This document shows, piece after piece, positions 23,156 through 35,600 of a stretch of DNA of 64,000 bases (positions are counted from its first letter, which is position 1; each line of letters begins with the position of its first letter). A program made the translations under genes and the position numbers. Source of the DNA: Hirsutella rhossiliensis (taxonomy: Eukaryota; Ascomycota; Sordariomycetes; Hypocreales; Ophiocordycipitaceae); contig NW_025408682.1 in assembly GCF_020360975.1 (NCBI RefSeq), forward strand, positions 1,284,501 through 1,348,500, given 5' to 3'. The notes beneath the pieces were generated by a model. That model was not told where the DNA came from and did no database searches. It saw only the letters and a list, made by a program, of their open reading frames with translations.

Positions 23156-23494
23156 GCATCGACGCAAGGGGGTTGGATCGCGCGAGCGCCGGTTGAGGAT
23201 AGGATTTGCACAACAAACAGATGGATGCAAGGGGTTGGGTAATCTCGGATATTACCTGGGGCCTGTTTTCTCGATCTATCCACGGCTTGCTGCCGTTGTT
23301 CATCTAGCAATGGCTCTATGTGTTTCTAGCGAATGTTCTATGCATTGTAATAACTCGTGTCAATTCTCTGGGGATGCATCACCCGTTCTCTCGTAAGCAA
23401 GTAAGACTGCACTCAACGGGAGCTAATGAAGCAGCAGAGAAAGGGATACAGCGACAGTCCGCGGCCGAGTGAACGTCAGACAAGCATCGCCATC
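23156..23494. other. short convergent intergenic region
   Basis: Shared 3' region of two convergent genes, about 340 bp, with no other feature seen. Confidence 0.6.
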
Positions 23495-25558
23495 TCAGGC
23501 GTCGAGCTTGAGACTGTCCAGCATGGCGTCGATCTTGCCCAGCAAGACGTCGTAGTTGATGGCGTCGGACGCAAATTCGTCGTCGGCCGTGTCTCCGTCT
23601 AGCGTGCGCACCGCGCCCGCGTCGATCTGCTGCTCCCCCTCCTCCGCCTCCTGATGCTGTCGCTGCCCTGTCCCCCCGGCATGAGACTTTGCGGGGTGGG
23701 CGCCTTTGTCAGAGGGAGGCGGCGGTTCGTTGTGCTTGGGAAACTCAGGATCAACGTCGTCGTCGCCGCCGCTCGGATCGGCCGTCAGCATGTCCTGAAG
23801 GCCGGCGTCCTCGAAGCGCAGGCGGAAGCGCTCCGACAGATAGTAGCGGATGTCGTCGAGGAGCTCAATCGAGTCCGTCTCCTCGCGGCGTCGGATGCGG
23901 TCGGCGCTCTGGCGGATGAGGTCGTGGAAGTCCGGGTCGTCGATGTAGTCCTCGAGACGGCCGGCGAGGTAGCGCGCAGCAAACTCCTCGAGGCGCTGGA
24001 CGCGGAGGTCCCAGGCGGCGTGAATGACGTCGTAGATGTTGATGGGCTCCGTGCTTGCGTCGGCGGTGGGCACGCGCGTGCGGTCGACGAGGGCGTTGGC
24101 GGCGCCGCTGCCGAGGGTGCTGATGGCGACGGCGGCCTTGCTCTTGAGGCCGTCGAGGAAGAGCATGTCGGCGGCGTAGAGAAGGTCGAGGGCGTGCTCG
24201 AGCGGGCAGGTGACGGACTCAGTGTAGAGGAAGCCGAGGACGAGCTCGAGGACGGCGGGCGAGCAGTCCACCGTGACGACGCGCAGGTGCGCCGATGTCT
24301 GCGACTCGACGTACTCGCCCGAGAACATGCGTTCAAAGTAGGGGCTGCGAATGAGCATGGCCTTGTGGGCCGGGTAGAGGACTGTCTTGGGCCGCTTATT
24401 GCCGTCGCCGCCGTCGCCGACCGGGATGCCTTGGCCGTTGAGGATCGGGGGTGTATCGGTGCCATGGTCGGCGCCCGCCTCATCGGCGCGGAGCAAGACG
24501 TCGGCAAAGGCGGCGTTGTCGTAACCAAAGCGCACGTCGCAGACGCGTTCGGGGTCGAGGACCATCTTGCCGCCGAGGACGTAGGCATGGAAGAAGTCGC
24601 CAATCTGCTTCAAGGCGCGCTCCTCCTCGTCCCGGTACCGCTGACGGGCCAGCCTTCGATCGCCACTGCTGGCCAGGAAGGCCTCCCAGAGGCGGGGGAT
24701 GCCGAGCTGCTTGCTGACGCGGTCAAGGCCGCGCGCGACGTCCTCCTCATGCTCGGCCGGGCTGCCGGCGGGGACCAAGTCACGCGGCAGGTCGCCGAGG
24801 TAGACATGGCGCAGTGCAATCTGCAGAGCCTCGACGGGGACGGCGGCGAGGGTGGACCAGGCGGCCGTGTCGGGCTGGGCCTCGAGCCTTGTGCGGAAGT
24901 AAGGGGTGCGGGCGGCGAGGAGGAACTTGTGCAGGTGGAAGCGGCCATGGCCGGCGATGAGGCAGATGTCGGAGGTTGGGGGCGCGGTGCGGGCGAGCAG
25001 GCCCGAGATGTGGGTGGACCAGTAGAGATAGGGGTCTGACGTCTTGGAGAAGTCGTACTGCAGCAGCAGATTGCGGATGCGGTCGTTGAGGGCGTTGTAG
25101 ATGCAGCGCTCGCCTTGGAACGTGTTTCTCTCGGCCAAGGCGCCTGGGGGCAGCTGTCAGCCGTCAGTCTGTCTCGTACAGGGCATGCTTGTCGAGGGGG
25201 GGCATAAGCATTACCCGATTCCAACAGCAGCCGGACCAGCTCGTAGTGTCCGCAGAGACTGGCCTTTGCGCGGGGCCGGTCAGCGACGACACCCAAGTTG
25301 CCACATACGATGTGGGTACAGGGTAGGCGGGCCTACGATGATGAGGGGCGTGTAGTCGAAGCTGTCCTTGCCGTTGATGTTGACGCCCAGGTTGATGAGC
25401 TCCTGGCACTTGCGCAGGTCCCCGTGGCGGCAGGCGACGAGGAAGTCGTTGAACTCGGGGCTCTGGTCGAGCGGGTTGTCGTCGCGCAGCACGCCGCTCT
25501 TGATCATGCGCCGCTCCTCGCCCAGCTTGCCCTCGAGCTCGTGCTTGCGCAACACCAT
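23495..25558 (-). CDS. ankyrin repeat and double BTB/POZ protein (ABTB1/BPOZ type)
   Basis: Three exons on the minus strand, 25337-25558, 25215-25263 and 23495-25143, join in frame for 639 aa. Introns are 25264-25336 and 25144-25214. The N-terminus has two ankyrin repeats (FNDFLVACRHGDLRKCQELINLG; DYTPLII-ASLCGHYELVRLLLESG, interrupted by the first intron). Two BTB domains follow: the first around DICLIAGHGRFHLHKFLLAARTPYF, the second around VLYPAHKAMLIRSPYFERMFSGEY through LVLGFLYTES. A BACK-like helical region and an acidic, low-complexity C-terminus with Gln/Glu-rich stretches complete it. This order matches animal ABTB1 and yeast Btb3-type proteins, proposed adaptors of cullin-3 ubiquitin ligases; that role is family knowledge, not shown here. 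Start chosen at the ATG before MVLRKHELEGK. Confidence 0.9.
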
Positions 25559-26322
25559 GGTTGTCCCCCTTCCCCGGCAAAAAGCACGGAAAAATAAGGG
25601 GCACTCTAAGTTTCAAGATGAAGCAAAAGAAAAATCTATACTAAAAGAAGACGCCCGACGGAGTTGGGTATGGACAAGAGGAAAAAAAGGAAATGGAGAT
25701 TCTATATCGAGTTGATGGCCTCAAGCCGCCACCAGAGGCTCTAAAGCGACAAGGAATGGATGACAAAGCGGGTACTAGATATTCGTACTTTGTACTCCGT
25801 ACCGGTGACGTCCTCGGCGGCCAACCTATCGATAAACGGCTATACATCGGAGAATAAAAAAGTAAACCCGGAGCAAGACAATGTTGCCGTTGCCATGGCA
25901 GCTGCCCCCAGACTGTTTACTCCCGGCAACCGGACGGACCGCTTGGCCGTCACCGTGAGACTGAGAGCGCTCCTTTGCACGCACGCACGCACGCACCGTC
26001 AGGCAGGGATCCGTGTGGCTGTTGCATGAAAAAAAGGGCGCCCCCCTCTCCCCTTATGGCGCTGAGCCCTCCATCGCAGACTTCTTCAGAGCTCCCTCTC
26101 ACAACAACAGCCACCTTTGTCGGGGCTCCGGTCCACTACTAACCTTGCGCAGGTATTATTGTTCCCGCTCCTCTCCTCTCGTCCTCCACTGCCAACGACG
26201 ACTCCCTTTTACGCCTGCTCCCTCCTCCCGCGGCCGCGCAGTCGGATAAAGCTCTCCTCTCTATGGGACTTGACGCACTGCATCATCTTTTGCCTTGGCT
26301 CTGTCGACAAACATAGCCCAAC
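25559..26322. other. divergent promoter region
   Basis: About 760 bp between the divergent ankyrin-BTB and NIMA kinase genes. It is pyrimidine-rich just upstream of the kinase start (26090-26260). A short ACGC tandem stretch lies near 25980. No gene seen. Confidence 0.6.
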
Positions 26323-28392
26323 ATGCCGTCTTCCGAGGACAAGTACGATACGCTGGAGAAGATCGGTGAGTCTGGTCAAGGAGCACAGCCTCTGTCCGCG
26401 ACGACGCGCTCCTCGCTGCTCCAACCAAAGCCGACCAACATGACTGACCCCCCTCCTCCTCCCCCCCCGGTCTAGGCCATGGCTCGTTCGGCGTCATCCG
26501 CAAGGTCCGCCGCAAGGCAGACGGCTTCATCATGTGCCGCAAGGAGATCTCCTACCTCCGCATGTCGCAAAAGGAGCGCGAGCAGCTCCACGCCGAGTTC
26601 CAGATCCTGTCGCACCTGCGACACCCCAACATCGTCGCCTACTACCACCGCGAGCATCTTAAGATCAGCCAGGACCTGCACCTTTACATGGAGTACTGTG
26701 GGAACGGCGACCTGGGACGTGTCATCAAAGATCTGCAGCACAAGGGCCACTACGCCCCGGAGAGCTTCGTCTGGAGCATCTTCACGCAGCTCGTCATGGC
26801 CCTCTACCGCTGCCACTACGGCGTCAACCCCCCCGAGGTGGGCGCCGACGTTCTGGGATTGACGCAGGGCAATGCCAGCGGGAACCCCAAGGTGCCCGCG
26901 GGCACAATGACGATCCTGCATCGCGACCTGAAGCCGGAGAACGGTACGCTTGCCTCGCGCTCCTCCCCGCGGCGTGTGCTGACTAGGCGCAGTCTTTCTC
27001 GGCGAGGACAACTCGGTCAAGCTCGGCGACTTTGGCCTGTCCAAGATGATCAAGTCGCACGACTTCGCCTCGACCTACGTCGGCACCCCCTTCTACATGT
27101 CGCCCGAGATCTGTGCGGCCGAGAAATACACGCTCAAGTCGGACATTTGGTCCCTCGGATGCATCATGTACGAGCTGTGCGCCCGCGAGCCGCCCTTCAA
27201 CGCAAAGACGCACTTCCAGCTGGTGCAGAAGATCAAGGAGGCCAAGGTGTCCCCCTTGCCCGACATGTACTCGGCCGAGCTCAATTCCGTCATCAAGGAC
27301 TGCCTGCGGGTGAACCCGGACCGGCGTCCCGACACGGCGGTGCTGCTCAACATGCCGGTGGTGAAGCTGATGCGCAAGGAGAAGGAGGTGGTGGACCTGA
27401 ACAAGGCGCTCAAGGCGCGCGAGGAGGCACTCAAGCGCAAGGAGAAGGAGCTCGACGACCGGCTGGCCAGCCTCGACCGGGAGACGACGGCGGCGCGCGA
27501 CGAGATGGAGGCGTCGGTCCGGAGAGAGTGGGAGGTCAAGGCGCGGCTCGAGATTGACCGGCAGGCCAACTTGGAGATTGAGTCGCTGAAGAAGCGCTTC
27601 GAAGACGAGGTGCGGGTGCACGTCGAGGCGGAGCTGCAGCGAAGAAAGAGCGTTGCCTTTGTCGCCGACGAAGCGGCGGCGGCCGCAGACGATCTCGGGT
27701 CGTCGGTGGCCAAGTCGGACTACCCTCGGTCGTCGACGGGCGCGAGCGGCGACGAGTTCCCGTCGACGACGGACATTACCGACTGCTCCCTCGACAGCCC
27801 GGACGCGTCGCGCGAGGCCAAGCGCAGCACGCGGACGCCCTTTGGCCGGGCGCAGACCATGTTTGCCGGCACGCCCATGGACATCGAGATGGCCTCGCCC
27901 AGCCCCATTGCCATTGCCTCGCTGTCGCTGTCGCCGCGCCGCAACGGCACCACCAAGGCGCCCACGACGCATTCGGGCAACATCTTTGCCGTCAACAGCG
28001 CCGTCAACGGCGATCCGCGCTGGGATCTGCACCGCGAGCCGACGCTGACCGACTCCGACGACGAGGACATTGTGCCTTCGCCCACGCGCCACATCCGCTC
28101 CTCCAAGAACCCCTTCACCTCCAAGGACCGCCCCGTCTTGACGTCGCAGAAGTCGTGTCCCGCCCACCAGCAGCACCGGCTCAAGACAAAGGTGTCGAGC
28201 ACCGGCCTCGTCTCCAAGGCGACGGGCATGGCCGCCAACGCCGCCGCCACCGCCGCCGCCGCCTCTACCCCTGGCGGCACCGCATCGCAGCCAGACCATC
28301 GCCAGCGCTCGCCGGGCCGCCAGTTGAGTAAGATTCCCTCGGTGGCCGGCCTGCACGAGGCTTCTGCAGCCGGGAACAACAACAACAACAAT

Positions 28393-28424
<32 letters not shown>

Positions 28425-28803
28425 GGGAGGCGGTGGCGGCGGCGGCCTCGGTCGCAAGACGTCGGTCAAGAAGGACTGCGGGGGCGGCGAGGCGCTGAGC
28501 AAGATGGCGGCCAAGAACAACATACGTGGCCGCACGCTGGTGGAGCTGCAGCAGGCTCGCGCGGGCGGACGGCCGCTGAGCGTGGCGTCTGCGGAAAACA
28601 TCAGCCCCAAGCGAGCGGCGTTTCGGGACCGACCCGCCGTCGCCGACCGGAGAGTGAGCGGCAGCAGCAGCGGAAGCGGGAGCAACAGCGGGAGCCGGGG
28701 CGGGGTCGCCGTCGGGGGCGAGCCGGTGGCCGTGTGGGACCCGGAGCGGGACGAGATGCCGAGCCCATTCCTCGTCCGCCAGCGCCGAATCGCGAGGGTC
28801 TAG
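26323..28803 (+). CDS. nimA: NIMA-family G2-specific serine/threonine kinase
   Basis: Exons 26323-26365, 26476-26943 and 26993-28803 give 773 aa. The kinase domain spans about residues 9-285: glycine loop GHGSFGVIRKV, catalytic Lys in MCRKEI, HRDLKPEN (split by the second intron), DFGLSK, GTPFYMSPE, and a fungal-NIMA-specific insertion before HRDLKPEN. A coiled coil rich in Lys/Glu/Arg follows (about 290-400), then a disordered Ser/Thr/Pro-rich tail with several SP/TP sites and a poly-Asn run (28376-28422). NIMA kinases promote mitotic entry, chromatin condensation and septation in fungi, acting at nucleus and spindle poles. Layout and length match Aspergillus NIMA and Neurospora NIM-1. The gene is intact and diverges from the ankyrin-BTB gene. 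Confidence 0.93.
28376..28422 (+). repeat. AAC/AAT microsatellite coding poly-Asn
   Basis: An AAC-dominated triplet repeat inside the NIMA kinase tail codes for about 16 consecutive Asn. It stays in frame and should vary in length between strains. Confidence 0.85.
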
Positions 28804-31099
28804 CAGTCTCTCTTGCGTTGACGCGGGCGAGCCAGTCAACCCTGGGACATTGCCGCATGAAGACCACGGCGACTTCTCCTCGCCTTCTTACCTTGTTAGT
28901 TCTTTTTCTTGCGCCGACTTTTGTTGATATCCTTTTATTTTGTCGCATCCTTTCAAGAGCTCGACGAGGAGAGAGATAAAGGGGGGAGGTTGGATAGATT
29001 GAGGAGGCAGGAGGAATTTCCGGAGCAAGCCGAGTGGCAGTAAAGCCAGCATCGAGGGGATACATTCTACGGCGTTTGGGGATACGATGGGCGTTGCTTT
29101 TGAACAGAGTCCTTGCGCGCTGCCGTCTTTGCGCCGCCGAACACACCCACCCTGGCCGGGTCTTTCTCTTTCTCTCTATTCTACTCATGCATCCGTTTCC
29201 CCTTCTCTCGCCATGGGCGGACGACGACGACGACGGATCGCACGAGCGGCCGGACAGCAGGCAGGTCGTGGTGTTCCAAGCATCAGTCATGCTGGGCGGG
29301 GAAGCATGACACAGGGGGGGCATCTCTGGAACGGGGGCGGAATGTACGTGTGGCAACAAGACAGACGGAGATTGGTGGCGCTTGACGAGAGCAGCGCGAC
29401 GTGGATGCGCCTCGACTCAATTCCTTCACTTTTTCGCGTTCCGTTTGTGTGTGCGGCGTGACGATGGGGTCGGCTGCTATGCGGCGATGATGCCCTTGTC
29501 GGATGCGAGCCCATCTGTCTCTCTCGATCTGCTAGCTCACGGCAAGAAAGCCCGGATGAGGAAGAAAGGCGGGTAGTAAAGCGACTCGCATGTCCCAGAC
29601 TGCCTCCTCTATACTCCGTACCTGCAAGACGGGCTCCCACCATCCTACGAGATGGGAATGAATGCCGTGCGTAAACCCCTGCCGACCTGAACGACGCCCC
29701 TTCTCGCCCTCTCCGCTCGCCCGCTCGTCCCGTCCAGCAGGGCGGAGGCGGGTTGACGACACACACACGCACGCACACGCAAGCAAACACGGAAAAACAG
29801 AGAGTGAGTGTGTGGGTGGACAGCCCCCGACGAATCGACGCCCGTTGGGACGAGGGCGCCAGCCCGGCCCGGCCATATAGGAACCACGGCCGAGCAGACG
29901 CAAAGCATGGCGGCCCAACCGCGCCACCGACTTACACCGAGGCCTTGGTTTCCTTCCTCCCTGCCCTTGGTCGTTCTCTGCGCGTTGCCGGGAAATATCG
30001 ATTCTTTCATCTTGCTTCTCTACTTTCGTATTCGTAGTCTTTATCCCCCACCCCCGAGGCATCCGAGACATGCCGTCAAACCCCTCAACCGTCCCTCACC
30101 CATCCGCCCCTCCAGCAAAAGGTCGCGAAGCCCAGGCTCACGAGCCTTGCGATTCGATCGTCCATCGCGCCGAATGCATGACCGGCATTTCGCCTGCCAA
30201 GCCCCCCTTCGCGCCCCCTCCCTCCCGTCCTGTCGTCTTCTCTCAGTGTCTGCCGTCGGGACCAGCCATCTTGCAGCTGCCACGCCAAGTTCGATAAGCC
30301 ATTTAAGAGACGCATTCGCGGCAGGCTGAAAAGGTCATGTGGATAACCTGGGAGCAAATAAATAGAGGGAAGGAAAACGTGTCATGAAACGGCTGATCTT
30401 GGGTTATCGGCCGGCCATGACGCAAAACTGAGGGAAAAAGAAACCATCAAGACATCAAAATAAGACGCGAGAGGAAACATAACATATAGATGTTTCTTTT
30501 CACCTCGTCACCACCTTTCAGAAATCCTGTCCTCAATACTTCGTACAAGGGGGGGTATCCCAAACAAACAAGGGTGCGGCGCGAGACTGGTGACGAGTGC
30601 GTCCCTCAACGGGCAATAGGACAAACGCAAAAGTAAACAGACAACCAACGCCGTATCAGTTGAACCCAACGAGCCGTGAGGCCTGTCCTATCTTTGCCCA
30701 GCCGCGAGGCCTCATTCCATCTTTCAGACGCACTCCAGCTCCAGCTATCAGCGGAAAAACGCCCCCGCCTACAACGTAACCTCACGTGGTCCCCGATAAA
30801 AGAACGACATGCCATGTCGCAGCAGTCCCGTCGTAGCCTGTGGCACCATCCTGACTCCCAGTCATCCGAGTGGCTGGTATTTCGCGACACGCCTTTTCCG
30901 CAAATTGTGACTGCCACTGTTCCCCGTTTCTCAACTCTTCCTCACGTGGCTTTTGGAGGAACGCTTGTCCTCGCAGCGAGTTCCCTTGGTGCAGGAATGG
31001 AGACAATGAACGAGAAAGCGAGACGTCAAAGGAAGAGGTTTCCTGGTGCTTTTGTTGGGGAAAAATTGGAAGAAAAAAAGAAATTAGACCAGAAATGCC
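28804..31099. other. convergent intergenic region, no gene recognised
   Basis: About 2.3 kb separate the convergent NIMA kinase and CNL1-like genes. ORFs here overlap on both strands, have low-complexity composition and show no domain. A CA/GCAC-rich stretch lies at about 29758-29790. Confidence 0.5.
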
Positions 31100-31633
31100 T
31101 CAATGCTTGTGCTTGTGTGAGGAACCATGACGATGCGAGTGCGAATGACCAGGTCGATGTGATGAGTGTTTGTGTTGTCGACCTGACGAGCCACTCGTCT
31201 CCAGTTCTCGCTCCATGTGTTCGACTCGTTGCCGATATCCCTTGACAATGTCCTTGATGTGGGATATTCTGTCAAAATCGACCTCGAGTTCGTCAAGCTG
31301 ACGCAGAATCTCTGTGTAGCGCGCGATTTCGGCGTCGGCGCCGTCGATGATGTTGCCGGCGCGGTCGTACTGCACTTGCGTGAACATTTGCGCCTGCTCA
31401 CTGAGGTAGCGAATGTTGTGTTCGATGCCAGCCATCAGTCGATCAAAATATCGTCCCAATGCCGTCAAAGAAGAGCTGTCGAGGAGCAGCAGTCCCTGGC
31501 TGCTGGCGCGGCTGGCTGCTCGAGAGCTCGTCGATCCGCCGCCGCCGCCCAACGCTGCCTGGCCCTGACGCAGCAGCTGGATTTCTTCGGCGCTGAGGCC
31601 CAGTTGCGTGTCCGGGACGGCGTTGGCCGCCAT
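31100..31633 (-). CDS. BLOC-1 subunit CNL1-like small coiled-coil protein
   Basis: A single-exon 177-aa ORF with an ATG start. It has a Gly/Ser-rich N-terminal linker, a helical coiled-coil core (about residues 55-145, including LTALGRYFDRLMAGIEHNIRYLSEQAQMF and YTEILRQLDELEVDFDRI), and a striking His/Ser/Lys-rich tail over the last ~30 residues. The core resembles fungal CNL1/BLOC1S4-type subunits of the BLOC-1 complex, which acts on endosomes in trafficking. Length fits that family (about 150-200 aa). The His-rich tail may bind metal or be simple disorder. Assignment rests on a remembered pattern only. Confidence 0.7.
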   Translation of the reverse strand: MAANAVPDTQLGLSAEEIQLLRQGQAALGGGGGSTSSRAASRASSQGLLLLDSSSLTALGRYFDRLMAGIEHNIRYLSEQAQMFTQVQYDRAGNIIDGADAEIARYTEILRQLDELEVDFDRISHIKDIVKGYRQRVEHMERELETSGSSGRQHKHSSHRPGHSHSHRHGSSHKHKH

Positions 31634-32649
31634 GGCGAGACCGCGCGCACGAGGCGCCGGAGCGCCCGGAGAGCAGGACCGCCGTCGACTTAGCCGGGTC
31701 GGCGAGTGTTCAGGGAGACGGGAGCCGGGCGCCGTCGTCGGGCACCGACAGCGATGTACAGAGGGGTATCGTGGTAACAGTGGCGGCTAGGAGCATCAAG
31801 GGTGCAAGCGGTATTTGCCTTTGGTCCGGCGGCAACGGTGCACAGAGCGTCATGGTATCTAGCCGGGAGTCATGGAGAGGATGGGCACGGTCGCGGATGG
31901 AGGGTGAGGTCTTGGGATGAGCCTTTTTAGCTCGCCTTTGAGCCGGGAAAAGCAACGGGCTGAAGGGACAGGCGAGCGTCCGTGTTTGGAGGCTAAGCGC
32001 GGTTACGGGATCCGGCCTGGGAGGATTTGGGGCTGCTGCCTGATTGGAGAGGGCGAGGGCGGAAGCAGGGCGCCGCGAGCGGCTGGTCGCGCGTCAGAAG
32101 CGGGCGCTTGCGACTGCCTGTATGGACTTGGATGACGACGATTCGGCTTGCGCGTTGGCAGCGGGAAGAATAGGACAACGGAGGAGGAGGAGGGGTTCCC
32201 CGCTGGGATAGGGCTGAGATGGACCGAGGCTGGCCAAGAGTTGAGGGCGGGCTGAGGGGGCCAAGAACCAGTCAGTCGTCGTGTCTGTCTGTTTGTCAGG
32301 TTCTCTGTTCAAACAGCCTCTCCCCCTCCCCAGCTGGACAAGCATCCAAGCCTATGCGGAGTGCAGCGCAAAGTGGAGGGCTGCAGCAGCAGTTCGCGCG
32401 GCCCCAAGCGAGTCGCAGCACCTAAAAGCCCGCTGTTCCTGCTTGCGCCGCACTGCAGCTCGAGTGCCGACGGATGCGCAAGGGTTTCTGGCCAGCCGCT
32501 GCTGGAAGGTGTCGATGGAAGCCGGAGAGCATCAGAGGTGGGGGTTCCAAGGGGAGCACGAGACGAGGGGAGAGGGCGGAGGAGAGGAGAAAGAGAGGAG
32601 GGGGACGGGAGAGAGACGGGCAGAGGCAGGTGCTCGCAGTGGTGTTGGG

Positions 32650-32681
32650 TTGGTGGTGGTGGTGGTGGTGGTGGTGGTGGT
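32650..32681. repeat. GGT trinucleotide microsatellite
   Basis: About ten tandem GGT units in the 7.9-kb gene-free stretch, with no coding context. Confidence 0.85.
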
Positions 32682-35600
32682 ATGTAGTGGCAGGAGTAGC
32701 GTAGCGGTATCGTACCTACCTAAGGTCGGGTGGGTACCCAGAGCCGTGTGGAATGGAATGATCAGGCACCAGGTGGTAGTCAGGCAGGTCCCTACCGGAG
32801 GAAGGAAGCTACTTGCCTACTTGGGTAGGCGGGCCATCTTATGTAAAGATGGAAGCTACCGTGGCTGTACTTGCACCTCCGCACTGCGAGCTTCTCAAGA
32901 GTGGTGGCGGGAGTTTGGCCGCACTGTATCACACTAAGATCTGCTTCCGCTTCCGTGGCCAGCGTGCCAACGACACACAGTAGAGAGGGACAGCAAACAC
33001 AAATGTCTGACGAACAGGAACCTCAAAGAGAGAAAATGGGATTGGAGAAGAGCTTTGAGATTCAATCAAAGGCGTTTCATTGTGCACAAACATGATCTGA
33101 CCCTGCTTGAGGCGCACGTGCTTTGCGTACAGTGTCGACGCAAGATGCACAGTGGAGTCAGATATGTACCTGGTTCACCATGACGGGGCACGAGGCAGAA
33201 TACAACGCAATCTCCCTCTCACGACGAGCGACGGCGGAGATGAAGGAATCGCCAAAAAGACGGGACTCGCTTCTCTCACGAAAGCTAGACCCGGCGTCCA
33301 TCCCGCCCCCTCGCCATCTCGACGCCGCTGCTCAAGCCCGCTGGAGCTCGGGGTTGGGCGAACGGGGCCAGTTGGAGCAAGCCGACGTCCAACATGGCGA
33401 CAGATATGCAAACCGACGGCCCAAGTCTCGGGGAGGGTGTGCCATCCGCCTCGGCCGTGGCTTTCGGTGCGACGGGAGCACGGGACGCATACAATCAGCA
33501 GTCACAATGCGACGACGACGAGACCATGAACCGCCGCCGCCACCACCACCGCCTCCTCCTCTTCCTCCCCGTCCACCACCACCACCACGACGCATCGTCG
33601 CCGAGCCCGCCGCCGGTCAAGGCTCGCTTCGCCTGGCCCGTGGTCACGGCGGAGATACGCCTCTGCTAATCAGCGGCCCGCTCATCCAGTCGCACATCCC
33701 CCTCTCATATTATGCAACAACCCAGCATACCGGCACTTTTCTACCCTCGTCTTCCCCTTCAACCACTATCCTTGTGTGTACACACCTGATTGCGTACATG
33801 GCAATGCAATGCACGTGTGATGTGAAATCTCATACATGCGGAGAAAGCAGCTTCCCTCTTTCTACCTCCGTTCCGCCCACCCCCCGGTTGATTTGCCGCG
33901 AGCTGACTGGCACAGGCAAACGGTTGCGACGACGCAATGCGTCCATGCATGCAAATCGGCCGCTCACGGGTAGTACCTTGCATACATGTCGAGCTGCATG
34001 GACCGGTGTGGCTCCCGCACCTCTGACTGGCCCCAAGGCCATGCAACCGAGGCACGATGCTTCGCGACGGCGAGAATTGGTCCCCCAGCCCATCCCTCGC
34101 TCGCGTTGGCGCCCACTTCACCGCTCACTCCGTTCTCGGCTCATGCGAGATGGTCAAGCCAAGATCCACAAACTGCCGAGAACCCCAACTCACAAAGCAC
34201 GGGCTCGCCTGACTTGGGGTTCCGCAGACCACCGCGCACACGTGGCTTCTGCTGGTCTCCAACCTGCTCCGCTCCAATGCAAAACTCAACGAAAGCATGG
34301 TGCAGGTCGTAGAAGCCAGGAAGTATAGGGCAGGCAGGGAACTGTGCGGCAAAATCTCCGAGTCCGCTCTCTGGACTCTGTGTAGCCCCGTGTACTGACG
34401 ACACGACGACCTCATCACGATGCTCCACGCCATTACAAGCGTCATTGCAAACCAAAAGGTCCGATGCCCCATTGTGGGGGCCCATCGGCCGCATGGGATG
34501 CATGCATGCACAGAGCAGCGGGTACGACACGTGAACCCTTGAGCAAAGCTTTCTGACCTCCCCGAGCCAGCCTGTCTCCGGGCGACTTACCCTTTATGCC
34601 AAGATCAACTTGATGCGAGGTCAACGTTTAGACGCTGGTGCAAAAGCCGACACCGCTGTGATCGCGCCGCTCACCTTGGGGCTTGCGTACGCAGACCCGA
34701 ACTGGCCCCATTGACAAGGTTGCCATGACGTACCATAGGATTTGGGCTGAAGATGCTGCGGATCCTCAGGTCTGGGGATTGCATGGCGCGCCCTTGCCAA
34801 TGCCGTTGACACAGATCCGGGCATCGGAAACCCTGTCAGTCGAGACTCAGGAGTCGGGAACGTGACGTCTACGCATCCCGGTGCGCATCCGCGACGACAA
34901 CAGCTAGGTGGTGTTCTGGTCTGATGACAATTTCTCCACCTCTTTTAACTCCCGCTCTAGAGTCATCTCTTCCGAACACTACAAGTGCTGTGCAGCTACG
35001 ACTAGATCCGACCAAGTGCAGGGATGAAGCAACCCCAGAGTGCAAACCGTCTCATCCGTTGCCGATGGAAGCGGCAACCCCAAGTCCAGGTGCCAGATGT
35101 GAAGACGGAATGAAGCCGGGTAACTCCCTATCCGCCTAGCCATGCCTTGCGAGGCCATCAGAACTGTCATCCTGCTGCCGGCTTCTCACGCAGCCCTGTC
35201 CTGGGGACTGACTCGCTATCCTCACTCCCCTCCCTCACCTCGAGCCTCGTTCAGACAAAGGGGAGACCAGGGAGAGACCTCGAACGAAGATCCCTTCACC
35301 CTGTGGCGATCGTGCTCGCCGCGCAACCTCTACCCTGGCGTGGGGATGGGCGTCGGGCGTCTTCGCTCGCCGACGGCGTCTGTCGCAGGAGCTGTATCAG
35401 TTCGCAGTCGTGATCCATCCACGGGGAAATGCGAAAGTTGCAGACACCCCGGATCGACGGTCGGGATGGGCGTGGGATGATCCAACGTGGGGTGCGCATC
35501 CGCATCCCGCGCCTGTTACCGATGTCCCCACGAACTGGCGCGTGAGGCTCTCGCAGCCTGCATGACAATGGGGTCGACACGTGAGACACAGGGTCGGGCT

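Noticed and set aside
23654..25039. 461-codon plus-strand ORF
   Set aside because: It is the antisense shadow of the ankyrin-BTB gene, which has clear domains and splice sites.
26983..28839. 618-codon minus-strand ORF
   Set aside because: It is the antisense shadow of the NIMA kinase exon 3; Arg/His/Leu-rich composition without motifs.
33123..34328. 401-codon plus-strand ORF
   Set aside because: It begins at a TTG, has proline and arginine low-complexity runs, overlaps ORFs in other frames and has no domain; a GC-driven chance ORF.
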